Assembly: GCF_011090165.1 (NCBI RefSeq)
Contig: NZ_JAADJT010000001.1
Location: 62,001-126,000, forward strand
DNA from: Duganella aceris
GTDB taxonomy: Bacteria > Pseudomonadota > Gammaproteobacteria > Burkholderiales > Burkholderiaceae_D
Reading direction: 5' to 3'
DNA: 64,000 nt
In this document: in pieces, positions 43,868 to 54,653 of the stretch
Numbering within the stretch: the stretch's first letter is position 1
How the letters are laid out: every line of letters starts with the position of its first letter
Program-made: the position numbers and the translations under genes
The notes under the pieces: model-generated
The model's input: the letters and a program-made list of their open reading frames with translations, nothing else
Told to the model about the DNA's origin: nothing
Databases searched by the model: none

Positions 43868-45478
43868 CTACGCTCGCTGTGAGCCTGCGCGTCCGGCCAG
43901 GCGTTCCAGCAGTTCGAACGCGCCCTGCGTCAGCAGCGCCAGCGCCGCCGCCGGAATCGCGCCGGCCAGCAGCATGTCGTTGTCGTTCAGCGCCAGGCCG
44001 ATGGTGATGCGCTCGCCGAAGCCGCCGGCGCCGATGAAGGCGGCGATGGTCGCCGTGCCCACGCTCATCACCGCCGCCGTCTTCACGCCGGCCAGGATCA
44101 CCGGCAGCGCCAGCGGCAAATCGATATGCACCAGCCTTTGGTGCGGCCGCAGCCCCAGGGCCTGCGCTGCCAGCTTCAAGCCGGGCGACACTTGCAGCAG
44201 GCCGGTGCAGGTGTTGCGCACGATCGGCAGCAAGGCGTACACCACCAGCGCCACCAGCGCCGGCACCGTGCCGATCATCCCCAGCAGCGGAATCAGCAAG
44301 GCCAGCAGAGCCAGCGATGGCACGGTCTGCAATACGCCGGTCAGCCCCAGCACCACTTGACGCAGGCGCGGCAGCGCCGCCGCCAGCACGCCCAGCGGGA
44401 TGCCGGCTACGCACGCCAAGGCCACCGACAGCAGGACCAATGTCAGATGCTGACGCGTCAAACGCCAAAGATTTTGGTCGAACAGCTTGGCCATCAGGCC
44501 ATCGCGCGCGGCTGGCGCCGCAGTCGCGACGGCCGGCGGCGTTGCCGCGACGGCCGGCGGCGTTGCCGCGACGGCCGCCGACGACGCCGGGACCGGCGCG
44601 GCGCCGGTGGCGGGCGTGCCGCCGCTGGCGCCGGGCGGGTGCGGGGGATGCGCCGCCAACCATTCGCGCGCGACGCGGTCGAAGCCCTGGCCGTCGATCT
44701 CGGCGGCGGCGTTCATGGCGATCATGTCGGCCGCGCTGATGCGCCCCTCCAGCTGGCCGATCGCCTTCCACGCGGCCGGGAAGCGCTGCGCCGCGTCGAG
44801 CCGGTACAGCAGCACCGCATCGTAACGCGGGAAGTAGGCGCGGTCGTCTTCCAGCACGTGCAAGCCGTACTGGCGGATCTTGGCGTCGGTCGAATAGATA
44901 TCGATGACGTCGACCTGCTTCTGCATCAGCGCCTCGTAGGCAATGCCGTGATCCAGCCCCTCCGGCCGCTGCTTCAAGCCATAGCGCGCCGCCAGTCCAG
45001 GCCAACCATCTGCGCGCCCGATGAATTCATGCGACAACCCGAAGCGCAGCTTGTCCCGCCCGGCCAGGCCGCTCAGCTTCGGCACGCCGTCCGCCCCGCC
45101 GCGCATCGCCAGCGCATAAGTGTTGTTGAAGCCCAGCGGCACCGCCACGCCCAGCCCCATCGGCGCCAGCTCGCGGCGGATCTGCTCCAGCGGGGCGGCC
45201 TGCGTATGCTTGAGGATCTCCAGGTCGATGGTGCCCAGGTACTCGGGATACACGTCGATGCGCCCGGCCTGCAAGGCGGCCAGGACGATGGCGGTGTTGC
45301 CCAGTCCCTGAAGATGTTCAACCTTGGCGTGCGGCGCGGCGGTCTGCGCCAGCACCTCGCCAAGGATGTAGGATTCGGTGAAGCGCTTGGAGCCGATGTG
45401 CAGTGTGTCGGCGCCGGCAGCGCAATGCAGCGCCAGGCCGGCCAGCAGGAGGGGGATGCGGAGAAAGTATGGGAGCAT
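43868..45478 (-). CDS. fused osmoprotectant-type ABC substrate-binding protein and permease
   Basis: A 536-residue fusion. After a signal peptide (PLLLAGLALHCAAGA), residues about 24-285 are an OpuC/ProX-type binding protein (LHIGSKRFTESYILGEVLAQ, YLGTIDLEIL, DVIDIYSTDAKI). Residues about 283-325 are an Ala/Pro linker containing a 21-bp tandem repeat. Residues about 330-536 are the permease (GIPLGVLAAALPRLR, EAA-like loop AAQALGLRPHQRL, GTATIAAFIGAGGFGERI). No ATPase gene is adjacent. It follows hutI by 35 bases on the same strand, and HutXWV-type histidine importers belong to this family, so histidine is a candidate substrate. ATG at 45478; longer frames lack sense. Confidence 0.87.
   Translation of the reverse strand: MLPYFLRIPLLLAGLALHCAAGADTLHIGSKRFTESYILGEVLAQTAAPHAKVEHLQGLGNTAIVLAALQAGRIDVYPEYLGTIDLEILKHTQAAPLEQIRRELAPMGLGVAVPLGFNNTYALAMRGGADGVPKLSGLAGRDKLRFGLSHEFIGRADGWPGLAARYGLKQRPEGLDHGIAYEALMQKQVDVIDIYSTDAKIRQYGLHVLEDDRAYFPRYDAVLLYRLDAAQRFPAAWKAIGQLEGRISAADMIAMNAAAEIDGQGFDRVAREWLAAHPPHPPGASGGTPATGAAPVPASSAAVAATPPAVAATPPAVATAAPAARDGLMAKLFDQNLWRLTRQHLTLVLLSVALACVAGIPLGVLAAALPRLRQVVLGLTGVLQTVPSLALLALLIPLLGMIGTVPALVALVVYALLPIVRNTCTGLLQVSPGLKLAAQALGLRPHQRLVHIDLPLALPVILAGVKTAAVMSVGTATIAAFIGAGGFGERITIGLALNDNDMLLAGAIPAAALALLTQGAFELLERLAGRAGSQRA
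44525..44580. repeat. 21-bp tandem repeat in the SBP-permease linker
   Basis: Two exact 21-base units (44525-44545, 44546-44566) and 14 bases of a third, each beginning CGCGACGGCCGGCGGC or its close variant. They encode repeats of VAATPPA in the linker. In frame, so length variation would be tolerated. Confidence 0.9.
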
Positions 45479-45513
45479 CCGGTTAATGTAACCGAAAGCG
45501 GGCCATGCGCGCT

Positions 45514-46725
45514 TTAAACTTGAGGCGCGCGCAGCACGCCGGCGTTGACCACGCCCCGGCACGGATTGAGACCGATGGCGTACGACAGGTCCGCCGGCCG
45601 CGCGATGCGCCACAGCGCAAAGTCGGCGCGCTTGCCCACCTCCAGCGTGCCGACGTCCCGCTGCATGCCCAGCGCGCGCGCCGCATGCCGCGTGCAGCCG
45701 GCCAACGCCTCCAGCGGCGTCAAGCGCCACAAGGTGCAAGCCATGTTCATCGCCAGCAGCAAGGACGTCATCGGCGAGGTGCCGGGATTGCAGTCGGTGG
45801 CGACCGCCATCGCCACGCCGGCGGCACGCAAGGCGGCCACCGGCGGCGGCGTGGTGTCGCGAAGGAAGTAGTAAGCGCCGGGCAGCAGCACCGCCACCGT
45901 GCCGGCGGCCGCCATCGCGGCGACGCCGGCCTCGCTCAAATGTTCAAGATGATCGGCGGACAGGCCGTGGTAGCGCGCCGTCAGCTCCGCGCCGCGCTGG
46001 TCCGACAGCTGCTCCGCATGCAGCTTGACCGGCAGGCCGTGCGCGCGCGCGGCCTGGAACACGCGCTCCGTCTGTTCATGCGAAAAGCCGATCCGCTCGC
46101 AGAACGCGTCGACCGCGTCGACCAGCCCCTCGGCCGCCAAAGGCGCGATCATCGCGCAGACTTCCGAGATATAGTCGTCGGCGCGCCCGGCGAACTCCGG
46201 CGGCAACGCATGCGCGCCGAGGAAGGTGGTGGCGACGTTGACCGGAAAATCGCGGCCGATGCGGCGCGCGGCGCGCAGCATGTTCGCCTCCGATTCCAGC
46301 GTCAGGCCATAGCCGGACTTGATCTCGATGGTGGTCACGCCTTCGGCCAGCAGGCTGCGCACGCGCGGCAGGCTTTGCCGCAGCAGCTCGTCCTCGGAGG
46401 CGGCGCGGGTCGCGCGCACGGTGGACATGATGCCGCCGCCGGCGCGCGCGATGTCCTCATAGGTGGCGCCGTTAAGCCGCGCCTCGAATTCATCGCTGCG
46501 GTTGCCGGCATGGACGATGTGGGTGTGGCAGTCGATCAGCCCCGGCGTCAGCCAGCTGCCGCCGCCGTCGTGCACCGTGACCGCTTGCGCCCCCGGCGGC
46601 AGATCGGCCTGCGCGCCCAGCCAGGCGATATTGCCATCCTTGACCGCGATGGCCGCGTCGCGGATTTCGCCATAGCCGTCGGCCATCGTGGCGAGGTGCA
46701 CATTGGTGAACAAAAAATCCCACAT
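45514..46725 (-). CDS. hutI: imidazolonepropionase HutI
   Basis: A 403-residue amidohydrolase that opens 4-imidazolone-5-propionate to formimidoylglutamate, the third step of histidine breakdown. Metal site in [16 protein letters not shown], substrate loop [11 protein letters not shown], and [10 protein letters not shown] near the end. It follows hutD by 11 bases. Weak ribosome-binding site. Confidence 0.96.
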   Translation of the reverse strand: MWDFLFTNVHLATMADGYGEIRDAAIAVKDGNIAWLGAQADLPPGAQAVTVHDGGGSWLTPGLIDCHTHIVHAGNRSDEFEARLNGATYEDIARAGGGIMSTVRATRAASEDELLRQSLPRVRSLLAEGVTTIEIKSGYGLTLESEANMLRAARRIGRDFPVNVATTFLGAHALPPEFAGRADDYISEVCAMIAPLAAEGLVDAVDAFCERIGFSHEQTERVFQAARAHGLPVKLHAEQLSDQRGAELTARYHGLSADHLEHLSEAGVAAMAAAGTVAVLLPGAYYFLRDTTPPPVAALRAAGVAMAVATDCNPGTSPMTSLLLAMNMACTLWRLTPLEALAGCTRHAARALGMQRDVGTLEVGKRADFALWRIARPADLSYAIGLNPCRGVVNAGVLRAPQV

Positions 46726-46736
46726 GAAGCAGCTTT

Positions 46737-47312
46737 CTAGTTATTGATGATATCGACCACGAACACCGTCGCCAGCGATGCTTCCAGGGTCCAGGCCTCC
46801 TCGGCCTCCATGACCACCACGTCGTAGCGCACCATGGCGATGCGTTCGCGCGCGCTGCTCAGCGTCAGGCTCTCGCCCTCCGCCAGGAACAGCAGCGTGG
46901 TGGTGCTGCGGCGCTTGAGCTCCTCGCTGCCGCGCACCAGCAACGGCTCCAGCCGGTGGCGGCAACGGCCGCGCCGCGTCATCACATTGAAATCCGTGGT
47001 CAGCGCGCCGGTCACCGTGGCGTGCACCTCGTCCTCACCGGCGAACTCGATCAGCGGCTCGCTGGGACTGAGCACGAAACGCTCGTCGCCGAAGTCCAGC
47101 AGCACGCCGTCGCCGTCCACCAGCGCCAGCGAGCGGTCGATACCGGGGAAGGAAGAGAAAGGCCCGCTTTGCGTGATGGTCGCCAGGCTGATACGCCAGT
47201 CGAATTCATCGAGGTTGGCGCCGCTGGGCGCGACCGCGATCTCGGTGGTGGAGCCACCGCCGTTTTTCCACGGCGCGGGCCGCAGGCTTGCATACTGGAT
47301 CAGCTGGGTCAT
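46737..47312 (-). CDS. hutD: HutD family protein
   Basis: A 191-residue cupin-like protein of the HutD family ([37 protein letters not shown]). HutD is thought to restrain hut expression by limiting urocanate build-up; the mechanism is unclear. The ATG overlaps the hutF stop (ATGA). Confidence 0.93.
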   Translation of the reverse strand: MTQLIQYASLRPAPWKNGGGSTTEIAVAPSGANLDEFDWRISLATITQSGPFSSFPGIDRSLALVDGDGVLLDFGDERFVLSPSEPLIEFAGEDEVHATVTGALTTDFNVMTRRGRCRHRLEPLLVRGSEELKRRSTTTLLFLAEGESLTLSSARERIAMVRYDVVVMEAEEAWTLEASLATVFVVDIINN

Positions 47313-48682
47313 CGGAACTCCCTCAGTTCGGCCAAGGTCTGCTTGAAGCGCGCAGCGATCGCCTGCTGCGCCACGTGCTGCTGATTGCGCACTACCCACC
47401 GGCCGCCGACCATGACGTCGTTGACCAGATTATCGTTGCCGCTGAAGACGAAGCTGCCGAGTACCTCGTCCAGCGCCAACCCAAACATGTTCGGATGATC
47501 GGCATCGAGCACGATCACGTCGGCGCGGCGCCCCGGCGCCAACGCGCCCACAGGCCGTCCCGCCGCCTGCGCCCCGCCGCGCAAGGCGCCCTGCCACAAA
47601 AAGTCGCCGACGTTGCGCTCCTCGGCGGACACCGCGACATTGCGGCGCTGATGCTGCAGGCGCTGACCGTACTCCAGCCAGCGCAATTCCTCGACGGGGC
47701 TCTGCGACACATGACTGTCGCTGCCGATGCCGAAGCGCCCGCCCGCCGCCAGGAACGGCTCCAGCGGGAACAGGCCGTCGCCCAGGTTGGCCTCGGTGGT
47801 CGGACACAGCCCCGCCACCGCGCCGCTGCGGGCGATGCCGTCCACTTCATCCGCCACCAGATGGGTGGCGTGGATCAGGCACCAGCGCTCATCCACCGCG
47901 ACCCGGTCCAGCAGCCATTGCACCGGGCGGCGTCCGCTCCAGTCCAGCGATTGTTGAACCTCCGCCTGCTGCTCGGCGATATGGATATGCACCGGACGCG
48001 CCGCCGGCAGCGTCGCCAGCACTTCTTCAATCTGCCCCACCGACGCCGCGCGCAGCGAATGCGGCGCCACGCCCACCTCGGTCTGCGCATCGCGCAAAGG
48101 CTCCAGCGCCTCGATCACCCGCAGCACATCCTGCGCGTCGGTCTTGAATCGTTGCTGCTCAGGTTTCAGCGGCGTTTCGCCGAAGCCGGAATAACTATAC
48201 AACACCGGCAGCACGGTCATGCCGATTCCCGCCAACCGTGCGGCGGCGACCACCCGCTCCGCCGTTTCGGCCGGACGCGGATACATGGCGCCGTCCGGCG
48301 CGCGCTGCACGTAGTGGAACTCGCACATCGACGTGTAGCCATGGCGCAGGCACTCGGAAAACAGCTGGGCCGCAATGGCCTCGATGTGCTCCGGCGTGAT
48401 GTTGCGCGCGAAGCGGTACATCAGGTCGCGCCAGGTCCAGAAGCTGTCCTGGGTTCGGCCGACTGCGTCCCCGGCCTTTTCGGTGCGCCCACCCAGCGCC
48501 CGCTGGAAGCTGTGCGAATGCAGGTTGATCATGCCCGGCAGCGCATACGCGACCGCCTCCGCGCCCGCAGGCGCCGAGCCGGCGGTCACCGCCGTGATGT
48601 CGCCGCCGGCGTTCCACTCGATCAGCACATCCTTGCGCCACCCCTCCGGCAGCAGCGCGTGGCGGGCGAACAGCTTGCTCAT
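47309..48682 (-). CDS. hutF: formimidoylglutamate deiminase HutF
   Basis: A 457-residue amidohydrolase that converts formimidoylglutamate to formylglutamate and ammonia. Metal motif NLHSHSFQRALGG, then CEFHYVQRAPDG, IHIAEQQAEV and GSDSHVSQSP. With HutG it defines the two-step branch of the pathway. Both ends overlap neighbours by 4 bases (ATGA). Confidence 0.95.
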   Translation of the reverse strand: MSKLFARHALLPEGWRKDVLIEWNAGGDITAVTAGSAPAGAEAVAYALPGMINLHSHSFQRALGGRTEKAGDAVGRTQDSFWTWRDLMYRFARNITPEHIEAIAAQLFSECLRHGYTSMCEFHYVQRAPDGAMYPRPAETAERVVAAARLAGIGMTVLPVLYSYSGFGETPLKPEQQRFKTDAQDVLRVIEALEPLRDAQTEVGVAPHSLRAASVGQIEEVLATLPAARPVHIHIAEQQAEVQQSLDWSGRRPVQWLLDRVAVDERWCLIHATHLVADEVDGIARSGAVAGLCPTTEANLGDGLFPLEPFLAAGGRFGIGSDSHVSQSPVEELRWLEYGQRLQHQRRNVAVSAEERNVGDFLWQGALRGGAQAAGRPVGALAPGRRADVIVLDADHPNMFGLALDEVLGSFVFSGNDNLVNDVMVGGRWVVRNQQHVAQQAIAARFKQTLAELREFR

Positions 48683-49467
48683 GCGCGCACCCAAGCGGCG
48701 GCGGCCTGCATCATCTCCTGCAAGACGCCTTGAACCTGCGCCGCCCGGTCGGGCCGGTAGCCATACGGCGCCGCCTCATCCATGTAGGTGGACTGGCACA
48801 TCTCCAGCTGGATCGCATGCACATTGGACTGCGGCCTGCCGTAATGACGTGTGATATGCCCGCCCTTGAAGCGGCCGTTGACCGCGACGCTGAACCGCTC
48901 CTGCGCCAGCGCGCGCGCCACCACCGCCTCGCTCAGGCCCGGCGCGCAGCTGGCGCCGTCGGCGGTGCCGAAGTTCAGGTCCGGCAGCTTGCCCTCGAAG
49001 AAGCGCGGCACCACCGAGGCGATCGAATGCGCGTCCCACAGCACCACGGCGCCGTGCAGCGCCAGCAAGCGCTCCAGCTCCGCGCCCAGCTGATCGTGAT
49101 ACGGCTTCCAATAAGCCTGAAGACGACGTTGCACCTCCGCCTGGTCAGGCACGCGCCCCTCCAGGTACAGCGGCTCGCGATGGAAGGTATCGACCGGGCA
49201 CAAGCCGGTCGTATCCTGGCCCGGATACAGATTGGTGTTCTCCGGCGGCCGGTTGACATCGATGACGTAACGCGACCAGCGCGCCGACAGGGTCGAAGCG
49301 CCCATCCCGCCCAGGAAGTCATACAGCCGCGCCAGATGCCAATCGGTGTCCTGCTTGTCGACGGCGGCCGGCGTCATCGTGGCCAGGATATCGTCGGGGA
49401 TATCGGTGCCCACGTGCGGCATGGACACCAGCAAGGGAATACTGCCTGCTTTGAACTGATAATCCAT
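48679..49467 (-). CDS. hutG: N-formylglutamate deformylase HutG
   Basis: A 262-residue zinc hydrolase releasing formate and glutamate, the last step of this hut branch. Family segments are LLVSMPHVGTDIP, SRYVIDVNRPPENTNLYPGQ, LWDAHSIASVVPRFFEGKLP and GGHITRHYGRP. GGAGG lies 6 bases before the ATG at 49467. Twelve bases after hutH. Confidence 0.95.
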   Translation of the reverse strand: MDYQFKAGSIPLLVSMPHVGTDIPDDILATMTPAAVDKQDTDWHLARLYDFLGGMGASTLSARWSRYVIDVNRPPENTNLYPGQDTTGLCPVDTFHREPLYLEGRVPDQAEVQRRLQAYWKPYHDQLGAELERLLALHGAVVLWDAHSIASVVPRFFEGKLPDLNFGTADGASCAPGLSEAVVARALAQERFSVAVNGRFKGGHITRHYGRPQSNVHAIQLEMCQSTYMDEAAPYGYRPDRAAQVQGVLQEMMQAAAAWVRA

Positions 49468-49478
49468 GACGACCTCCG

Positions 49479-51029
49479 TTACGGATGCAGCGACGTGAAC
49501 AAACTTTTGCACGATGCGCTCAACTCGCCGCGCATGACCATGCCCTTGGCCGCCTCGATGTCCGGCGCGAAGAAGCGGTCGGCGTCGTAGAATGGCACCT
49601 TCGCGCGCAGCTGCTCGTGAACATGCTCCAGGTGCGGCGATGTCGTCAGCGGACGATGGAAGTCGATGCCCTGCGCCGCCGCCAGCAGTTCGATGCCGAG
49701 GATGACAGCCGTATTCTGCGCCATATCGTCCAGACGGCGCGCGGCGTAGGTCGCCATGCTGACGTGGTCTTCCTGGTTGGCGGAAGTCGGGATGGTGTCG
49801 ACGCTGCCCGGATGCGCCAGCGACTTGTTCTCCGACGCCAGCGCGGCGGCGGTCACGTGGGCGATCATGAAGCCCGAGTTCACGCCCGGATCGCGCACCA
49901 GGAACGGCGGCAGGCCGGACAAGGTGGCGTCGATCAGCAGCGCGATGCGGCGCTCGGAGATGCTGCCGATTTCGGCGATCGCCAGCGCCAGCGTATCGGC
50001 GGCGAAGGCCACCGGCTCTGCGTGGAAGTTACCGCCGGAGACCACCACCGACAGCTCGCCGTCCTTGAACAGCAGCGGATTGTCGGTGACGGCGTTGGCT
50101 TCGATCAGCAAGGTGCGCGAGGCGTTGTTGATGATGTCCCAGCAGGCGCCCATGACTTGCGGCTGGCAGCGCAGGCAGTAAGGATCCTGCACACGCTCGT
50201 CGCCGACCAGGTGCGAGGCGCGGATCGCGCTGTCGCTGACCAGCTGGCGATAGATCGAAGCGGCCGCGATCTGGCCCGGCTGGCCGCGCACTTCGTGCAC
50301 GCGCGCGTCGAACGGCGAATCGCTGCCCTTGGCGGCGTCCAGCGACAGCGCGCCCGACACCATACCGGCTTCCAGCAAACGCTCGGCCATGAACAGGCCG
50401 TGCAGCGCCAGCGCGGTCGACACTTGCGTGCCGTTGATCAGCGCCAGGCCCTCTTTCGCGGCCAGCACCACCGGCGCGATGCCGGCGGCCTTCAGCGCCT
50501 CGGCGGCAGGCACGATCTTGCCGGCGACCCGCACGTCGCCGACGCCCAGCATGGCCAGCGTCATGTGCGACAGCGGCGCCAGGTCGCCGGACGCGCCGAC
50601 CGAGCCTTTGGCCGGAATCGCGGGCATGATGCCGGCGTTGTACAGCGCGATCAGCGTCTCGACGATCAGCGGGCGCACGCCGGAATAACCGCGCGCCAGG
50701 CTGCCGATCTTCATCAACAGGATCAGGCGGCAGACCGCGTCCGACACCAGCTCGCCGGTGCCGACCGAGTGCGACAGGATCAGGTTGCGTTGCAGTTGTT
50801 CCAGCTTTTCGTCCGGGATGCGGGTCTTGGCCAGCAGGCCGAAGCCGGTGTTGATGCCGTAGGCGGCGTCGCCCTTGGCGACGATGGCGCGCACGGCGGC
50901 GGCGGAGGCTTCGATCACCGGCCAGGCGTCGGCGGCCAGCGACAGCGGACCGGCTTCGGTCCAAACGGCGCGCAATTCGGTGAGCGTCATCGCGCCCGGT
51001 TTGAGGGTCAAGGTCATAGTGGTGCTCAT
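49479..51029 (-). CDS. hutH: histidine ammonia-lyase HutH
   Basis: A 516-residue lyase that deaminates histidine to urocanate. The Ala-Ser-Gly triad that forms the MIO cofactor is A146-S147-G148 in [24 protein letters not shown] and [11 protein letters not shown] are also present. The ATG at 51029 is only 4 bases after the hutU stop and has no clear ribosome-binding site, so it relies on coupling. Confidence 0.96.
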   Translation of the reverse strand: MSTTMTLTLKPGAMTLTELRAVWTEAGPLSLAADAWPVIEASAAAVRAIVAKGDAAYGINTGFGLLAKTRIPDEKLEQLQRNLILSHSVGTGELVSDAVCRLILLMKIGSLARGYSGVRPLIVETLIALYNAGIMPAIPAKGSVGASGDLAPLSHMTLAMLGVGDVRVAGKIVPAAEALKAAGIAPVVLAAKEGLALINGTQVSTALALHGLFMAERLLEAGMVSGALSLDAAKGSDSPFDARVHEVRGQPGQIAAASIYRQLVSDSAIRASHLVGDERVQDPYCLRCQPQVMGACWDIINNASRTLLIEANAVTDNPLLFKDGELSVVVSGGNFHAEPVAFAADTLALAIAEIGSISERRIALLIDATLSGLPPFLVRDPGVNSGFMIAHVTAAALASENKSLAHPGSVDTIPTSANQEDHVSMATYAARRLDDMAQNTAVILGIELLAAAQGIDFHRPLTTSPHLEHVHEQLRAKVPFYDADRFFAPDIEAAKGMVMRGELSASCKSLFTSLHP

Positions 51030-51033
51030 TTAA

Positions 51034-52737
51034 TCATTTAATCATTGGGAGGTTGAGGCCATTGCGCTTGGCGCAGGCGACAGCGGTCTCGTAGCCGGCA
51101 TCGGCGTGACGCATGACGCCCGAGCCGCTGTCGTTGACCAGCACGCGCGCTAGGCGTTTGGCGGCGGCGTCGGTGCCGTCGGCCACGATCACCACACCGG
51201 AATGCTGCGAATAGCCCATGCCCACGCCGCCGCCGTGGTGCAGCGACACCCAGGTCGCGCCGCCGGCGGTGTTCAGCAAGGCGTTCAGCAGCGGCCAGTC
51301 GGAGACGGCGTCGGTGCCGTCCTTCATGCTCTCGGTCTCGCGGTTGGGGCTGGCGACCGATCCGGTATCCAGATGATCGCGGCCGATGACGATCGGCGCT
51401 TTGAGCTCGCCGTTGCGCACCATCTCGTTGAAGGCCAGGCCGGCGATGTGACGCTCGCCCAGTCCCAGCCAGCAGATACGCGCCGGCAGGCCCTGGAAGG
51501 CGATGCGCTCGCGCGCCATGTCCAGCCAGCGGTGCACATTGGCGTGATGCGGGAACAGCTCCTTGATCTTGGCGTCGGTCTTGTAGATATCCTCCGGATC
51601 GCCGGACAGCGCCACCCAGCGGAACGGGCCGCGTCCCTCGCAGAACTGCGGGCGGATATACGCCGGCACGAAGCCCGGAAAATCGAAGGCGTTCGCCACG
51701 CCGTGGTCGAACGCCACCTGGCGGATGTTGTTGCCGTAATCGACCACCTTCGCGCCCAGCGCCTGGAAGTCCAGCATCGCCTGCACGTGCACCGCGCAGG
51801 CGGCGGTCGCGGCGGCCTTCAGTTCCTCATGGCGCGCCACATCGTGCTGCGCCGCCTTCCATTGCTCGACGCTCCAGCCCTGCGGCAGGTAACCGTTGAT
51901 CAGGTCATGCGCCGAGGTCTGGTCGGTGACCATATCCGGCACGACGCCGCCGGCCTTGGCGCGGCGCACCAGCTCCGGCAACACATCGGCCGCGTTGCCC
52001 AGCAGGCCGATCGAGATCGCATCGCCGTTCGCCTTGTGCAGCTTGATCATCTCCAGCGCCTCGTCAATGCTGGCGGCCTGCTTGTCGAGATAGCGGGTGC
52101 GCAGGCGGAAGTCGATGCTGCTCTGCTGGCACTCGATGGTCAGCGACACCGCGCCGGCCATTGTCGCCGCCAGCGGCTGCGCGCCGCCCATGCCGCCCAG
52201 TCCCGCCGTCAGTACCCAGCGGCCTTTGAGATCGCCGCCGAAATGCTGGCGGCCCGCCTCGGCGAAGGTCTCGAAGGTGCCCTGCACGATGCCCTGGGTG
52301 CCGATGTAGATCCACGAACCGGCCGTCATCTGGCCGTACATGAACAGGCCCTTGCGGTCGAGTTCATTGAAGTGTTCCCAGTTGGCCCACTTCGGCACCA
52401 GGTTCGAGTTCGCGATCAACACGCGCGGCGCATCCGCGTGGGTCTGGAACACGCCGACCGGCTTGCCGGACTGGATCAGCAGCGTTTGATCGTCTTCCAG
52501 CTCGCGCAGCGACGCCAGGATCTGGTCGTAGCACTCCCAGTTGCGCGCGGCGCGGCCGATGCCGCCGTAGACCACCAGGTGCTTCGGATTCTCCGCCACT
52601 TCCTTGTCCAGATTATTCTGGATCATGCGGTAAGCCGCCTCCGCGCCCCAGTTTTTGCACGTGCGCTCAGGCCCGCGCGGCGCGCGGATCTCGCGGCTGG
52701 CGTCGTAACGTGGATCGCTGTCTAAATGGGTCGTCAT
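51034..52737 (-). CDS. hutU: urocanate hydratase HutU
   Basis: A 567-residue NAD-dependent urocanase, first gene of the operon. The NAD-binding and catalytic segments [33 protein letters not shown] and [16 protein letters not shown] are complete. GGAGGAG precedes the ATG. Promoter with operator lies 60-90 bases upstream. Confidence 0.97.
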   Translation of the reverse strand: MTTHLDSDPRYDASREIRAPRGPERTCKNWGAEAAYRMIQNNLDKEVAENPKHLVVYGGIGRAARNWECYDQILASLRELEDDQTLLIQSGKPVGVFQTHADAPRVLIANSNLVPKWANWEHFNELDRKGLFMYGQMTAGSWIYIGTQGIVQGTFETFAEAGRQHFGGDLKGRWVLTAGLGGMGGAQPLAATMAGAVSLTIECQQSSIDFRLRTRYLDKQAASIDEALEMIKLHKANGDAISIGLLGNAADVLPELVRRAKAGGVVPDMVTDQTSAHDLINGYLPQGWSVEQWKAAQHDVARHEELKAAATAACAVHVQAMLDFQALGAKVVDYGNNIRQVAFDHGVANAFDFPGFVPAYIRPQFCEGRGPFRWVALSGDPEDIYKTDAKIKELFPHHANVHRWLDMARERIAFQGLPARICWLGLGERHIAGLAFNEMVRNGELKAPIVIGRDHLDTGSVASPNRETESMKDGTDAVSDWPLLNALLNTAGGATWVSLHHGGGVGMGYSQHSGVVIVADGTDAAAKRLARVLVNDSGSGVMRHADAGYETAVACAKRNGLNLPMIK

Positions 52738-52795
52738 GGTGGCTCCTCCGAAATGAGTGGGGCCGTCCGCATGCCTGCGGCCGGCGCATTCTCAA

Positions 52796-52824
52796 AGGAT
52801 AAGTTGTCTATACAACCAAGTCAA
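52796..52824 (-). promoter_or_regulatory. hut operon promoter with HutC-like operator
   Basis: On the minus strand: -35 TTGACT (52824-52819), 17 bases, -10 TATCCT (52801-52796). The operator GTTGTCTATACAAC (52803-52816) fills the spacer; its TTGT-N4-ACAA symmetry resembles known HutC sites. Repression by HutC with relief by urocanate is the expected control. The 97-base gap between the amidohydrolase and hutU holds nothing else. Confidence 0.65.
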
Positions 52825-52834
52825 CCCATTTTGC

Positions 52835-54514
52835 TTATTTTTTATACACGCGCTTGCCGCCCATCCAGGTCTGCAGCACCTGCGTTTTGCCGATTTGCTC
52901 GGCCGGGATCTTGAACAGGTCGCGGTCGACCAGGATGAAATCGGCCCACTTGCCCGGCTCCAGCGAGCCGATGACGTTTTCCTGGTGCGCCGCGTAAGCC
53001 GCGTCCAGCGTGAAGCAGCGGAAGGCTTCGGTCAGCGTCATCGCCTGGTTCTTGTACCAGCCGCCCACCGGCACGCCGGCATTGTTCTGCCGCGTCACGG
53101 CGGCATGCATGCCTTCGAACGGATTCGGCGACTCGATCGGGAAGTCCGAGCCGCAGGCGATCTTCGAACCCTGGTCGAGGAAGCTGCGCCACGCGTACGC
53201 GCCCTTGATGCGCTCGTGGCCGACGCGCTGCTCGGCCATGTTCTGGTCCGACGTCGCGTGGGTCGGCTGCATCGACGGGATCACGCCCAGCGATTTGAAG
53301 CGCGGGATATCCTCCACCGCCACCACCTGCGCGTGCTCGATGCGGTGGCGCAGCGCGACGTTGCCGTATTTCGGGATCAGCTGCGCGTAGGCGTCCAGGA
53401 TCTGCCGGTTGCCGGCGTCGCCGATGGCGTGGATATTGACCTGATAGCCGGCCTTCATGGCCTTGTTCATCTTGGCCAGCATTTCCTCGTTGGGATAGAA
53501 CAGCAGACCTTTGGTCGACGGCAGGTCGGAGTACGGCGCCAGCAGCGCGGCGCCACGGCTGCCCAGCGCGCCGTCCGAATACAGCTTGACCGCCGCCAGC
53601 GCATACACGTCGTTGGCGTAGGACTTCAGCGGCCCCTCCTTCGACAGCTCGTCGAAATCGCCGGCGGTGTCGCCGATCATCGCGTAGACGCGGGTGGTCA
53701 GCTTGGCGTGGTCGGCGTAGTCGCGATAGATATCGTCCTGCACCACCTTGATGCCGGCGTCGTGCACGCTGGTCAGGCCCACCTTGGACAGCGACGTCAA
53801 GGCCACATCCAGCGTGGCGCGCGCTTCGGCCGGCGTCGGCAGCGGCACCACCTTGTTCACCAGCTCCATCGCACCGTCCACCAGCACGCCGGTCGGCTTG
53901 CCGCTGGCGTCGCGCTCGATCTTGCCGCCCGCCGGATCCTGCGTCTCGCGCGTCACGCCGGCCATTTCCAGCGCCTTGGTGTTGACCCAGATGGCGTGGC
54001 CGTCGACACGGTGCAGCAGCACCGGACGGTCGTTGACCACCGCATCCAGCTCGGCGGCGGTCGGGAAGCGGCCCAGTTTCCAGATTTCCTGATTCCAGCC
54101 GAAGCCGATGATCCAGGCCTTCTTCGGATGCGACCTGCTGAAATCGGCCACCGCGCGCACCGCGCCGTTGAGGGAAGTGGAGCTGTACAGCTCCACCCCG
54201 GAAGCGATCTCGCCCAGTTCGAACACGTGGCCGTGGGCATCGATCAGCCCGGGCAGCAGAGTTTTACCCTGCGCGTCGACGTGCTCCGCCTTCGGCAGCG
54301 CGGCCGCCGTCTCCCTTTCGCTGCCCACCGCGACCACGCGGCCCAGATCATCGAAGCCCAGCGAAGTAAAGCGCAGCAGCTGCCCGGCCGCGTTCAGCGT
54401 GTAGCCGTTGGCGCGGTCGATGATGGTGTCGGCCTGCGCCGGCAGCAGGAAGGCCGACAGCGCCAGCGTGATGGCCGCGTTCAGCGGGGACGGCATAAAA
54501 GGGGTGGTGCGCAT
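52835..54514 (-). CDS. exported amidohydrolase family protein (YtcJ-like)
   Basis: A 559-residue metal-dependent hydrolase with a signal peptide (NAAITLALSAFLLPAQA). Family features: LPGLIDAHGHVFELG, KKAWIIGFGWNQEIW, KLYSDGALGSRGAAL, HAIGDAGNRQIL and ACGSDFPIESPNPFEGMHA. YtcJ/LAF3-type enzymes hydrolyse amide or lactone-like bonds; the substrate is unknown. The ATG at 54514 follows a GGAGAGA site. It lies upstream of hutU but has its own context and is not a known hut gene. Confidence 0.9.
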   Translation of the reverse strand: MRTTPFMPSPLNAAITLALSAFLLPAQADTIIDRANGYTLNAAGQLLRFTSLGFDDLGRVVAVGSERETAAALPKAEHVDAQGKTLLPGLIDAHGHVFELGEIASGVELYSSTSLNGAVRAVADFSRSHPKKAWIIGFGWNQEIWKLGRFPTAAELDAVVNDRPVLLHRVDGHAIWVNTKALEMAGVTRETQDPAGGKIERDASGKPTGVLVDGAMELVNKVVPLPTPAEARATLDVALTSLSKVGLTSVHDAGIKVVQDDIYRDYADHAKLTTRVYAMIGDTAGDFDELSKEGPLKSYANDVYALAAVKLYSDGALGSRGAALLAPYSDLPSTKGLLFYPNEEMLAKMNKAMKAGYQVNIHAIGDAGNRQILDAYAQLIPKYGNVALRHRIEHAQVVAVEDIPRFKSLGVIPSMQPTHATSDQNMAEQRVGHERIKGAYAWRSFLDQGSKIACGSDFPIESPNPFEGMHAAVTRQNNAGVPVGGWYKNQAMTLTEAFRCFTLDAAYAAHQENVIGSLEPGKWADFILVDRDLFKIPAEQIGKTQVLQTWMGGKRVYKK

Positions 54515-54653
54515 CAAATCTCTCCATTCGGAAGCAAGATTCAGAGTGTAGCGAAGTTTGGCCCCGGGTCAACCGAACTCTGTGACTAAGCCGCTGGTTT
54601 GGCGCTTCAGGACAGGTACAATGCAGGATTCGCCGCTCTAAAACCACAACCAC

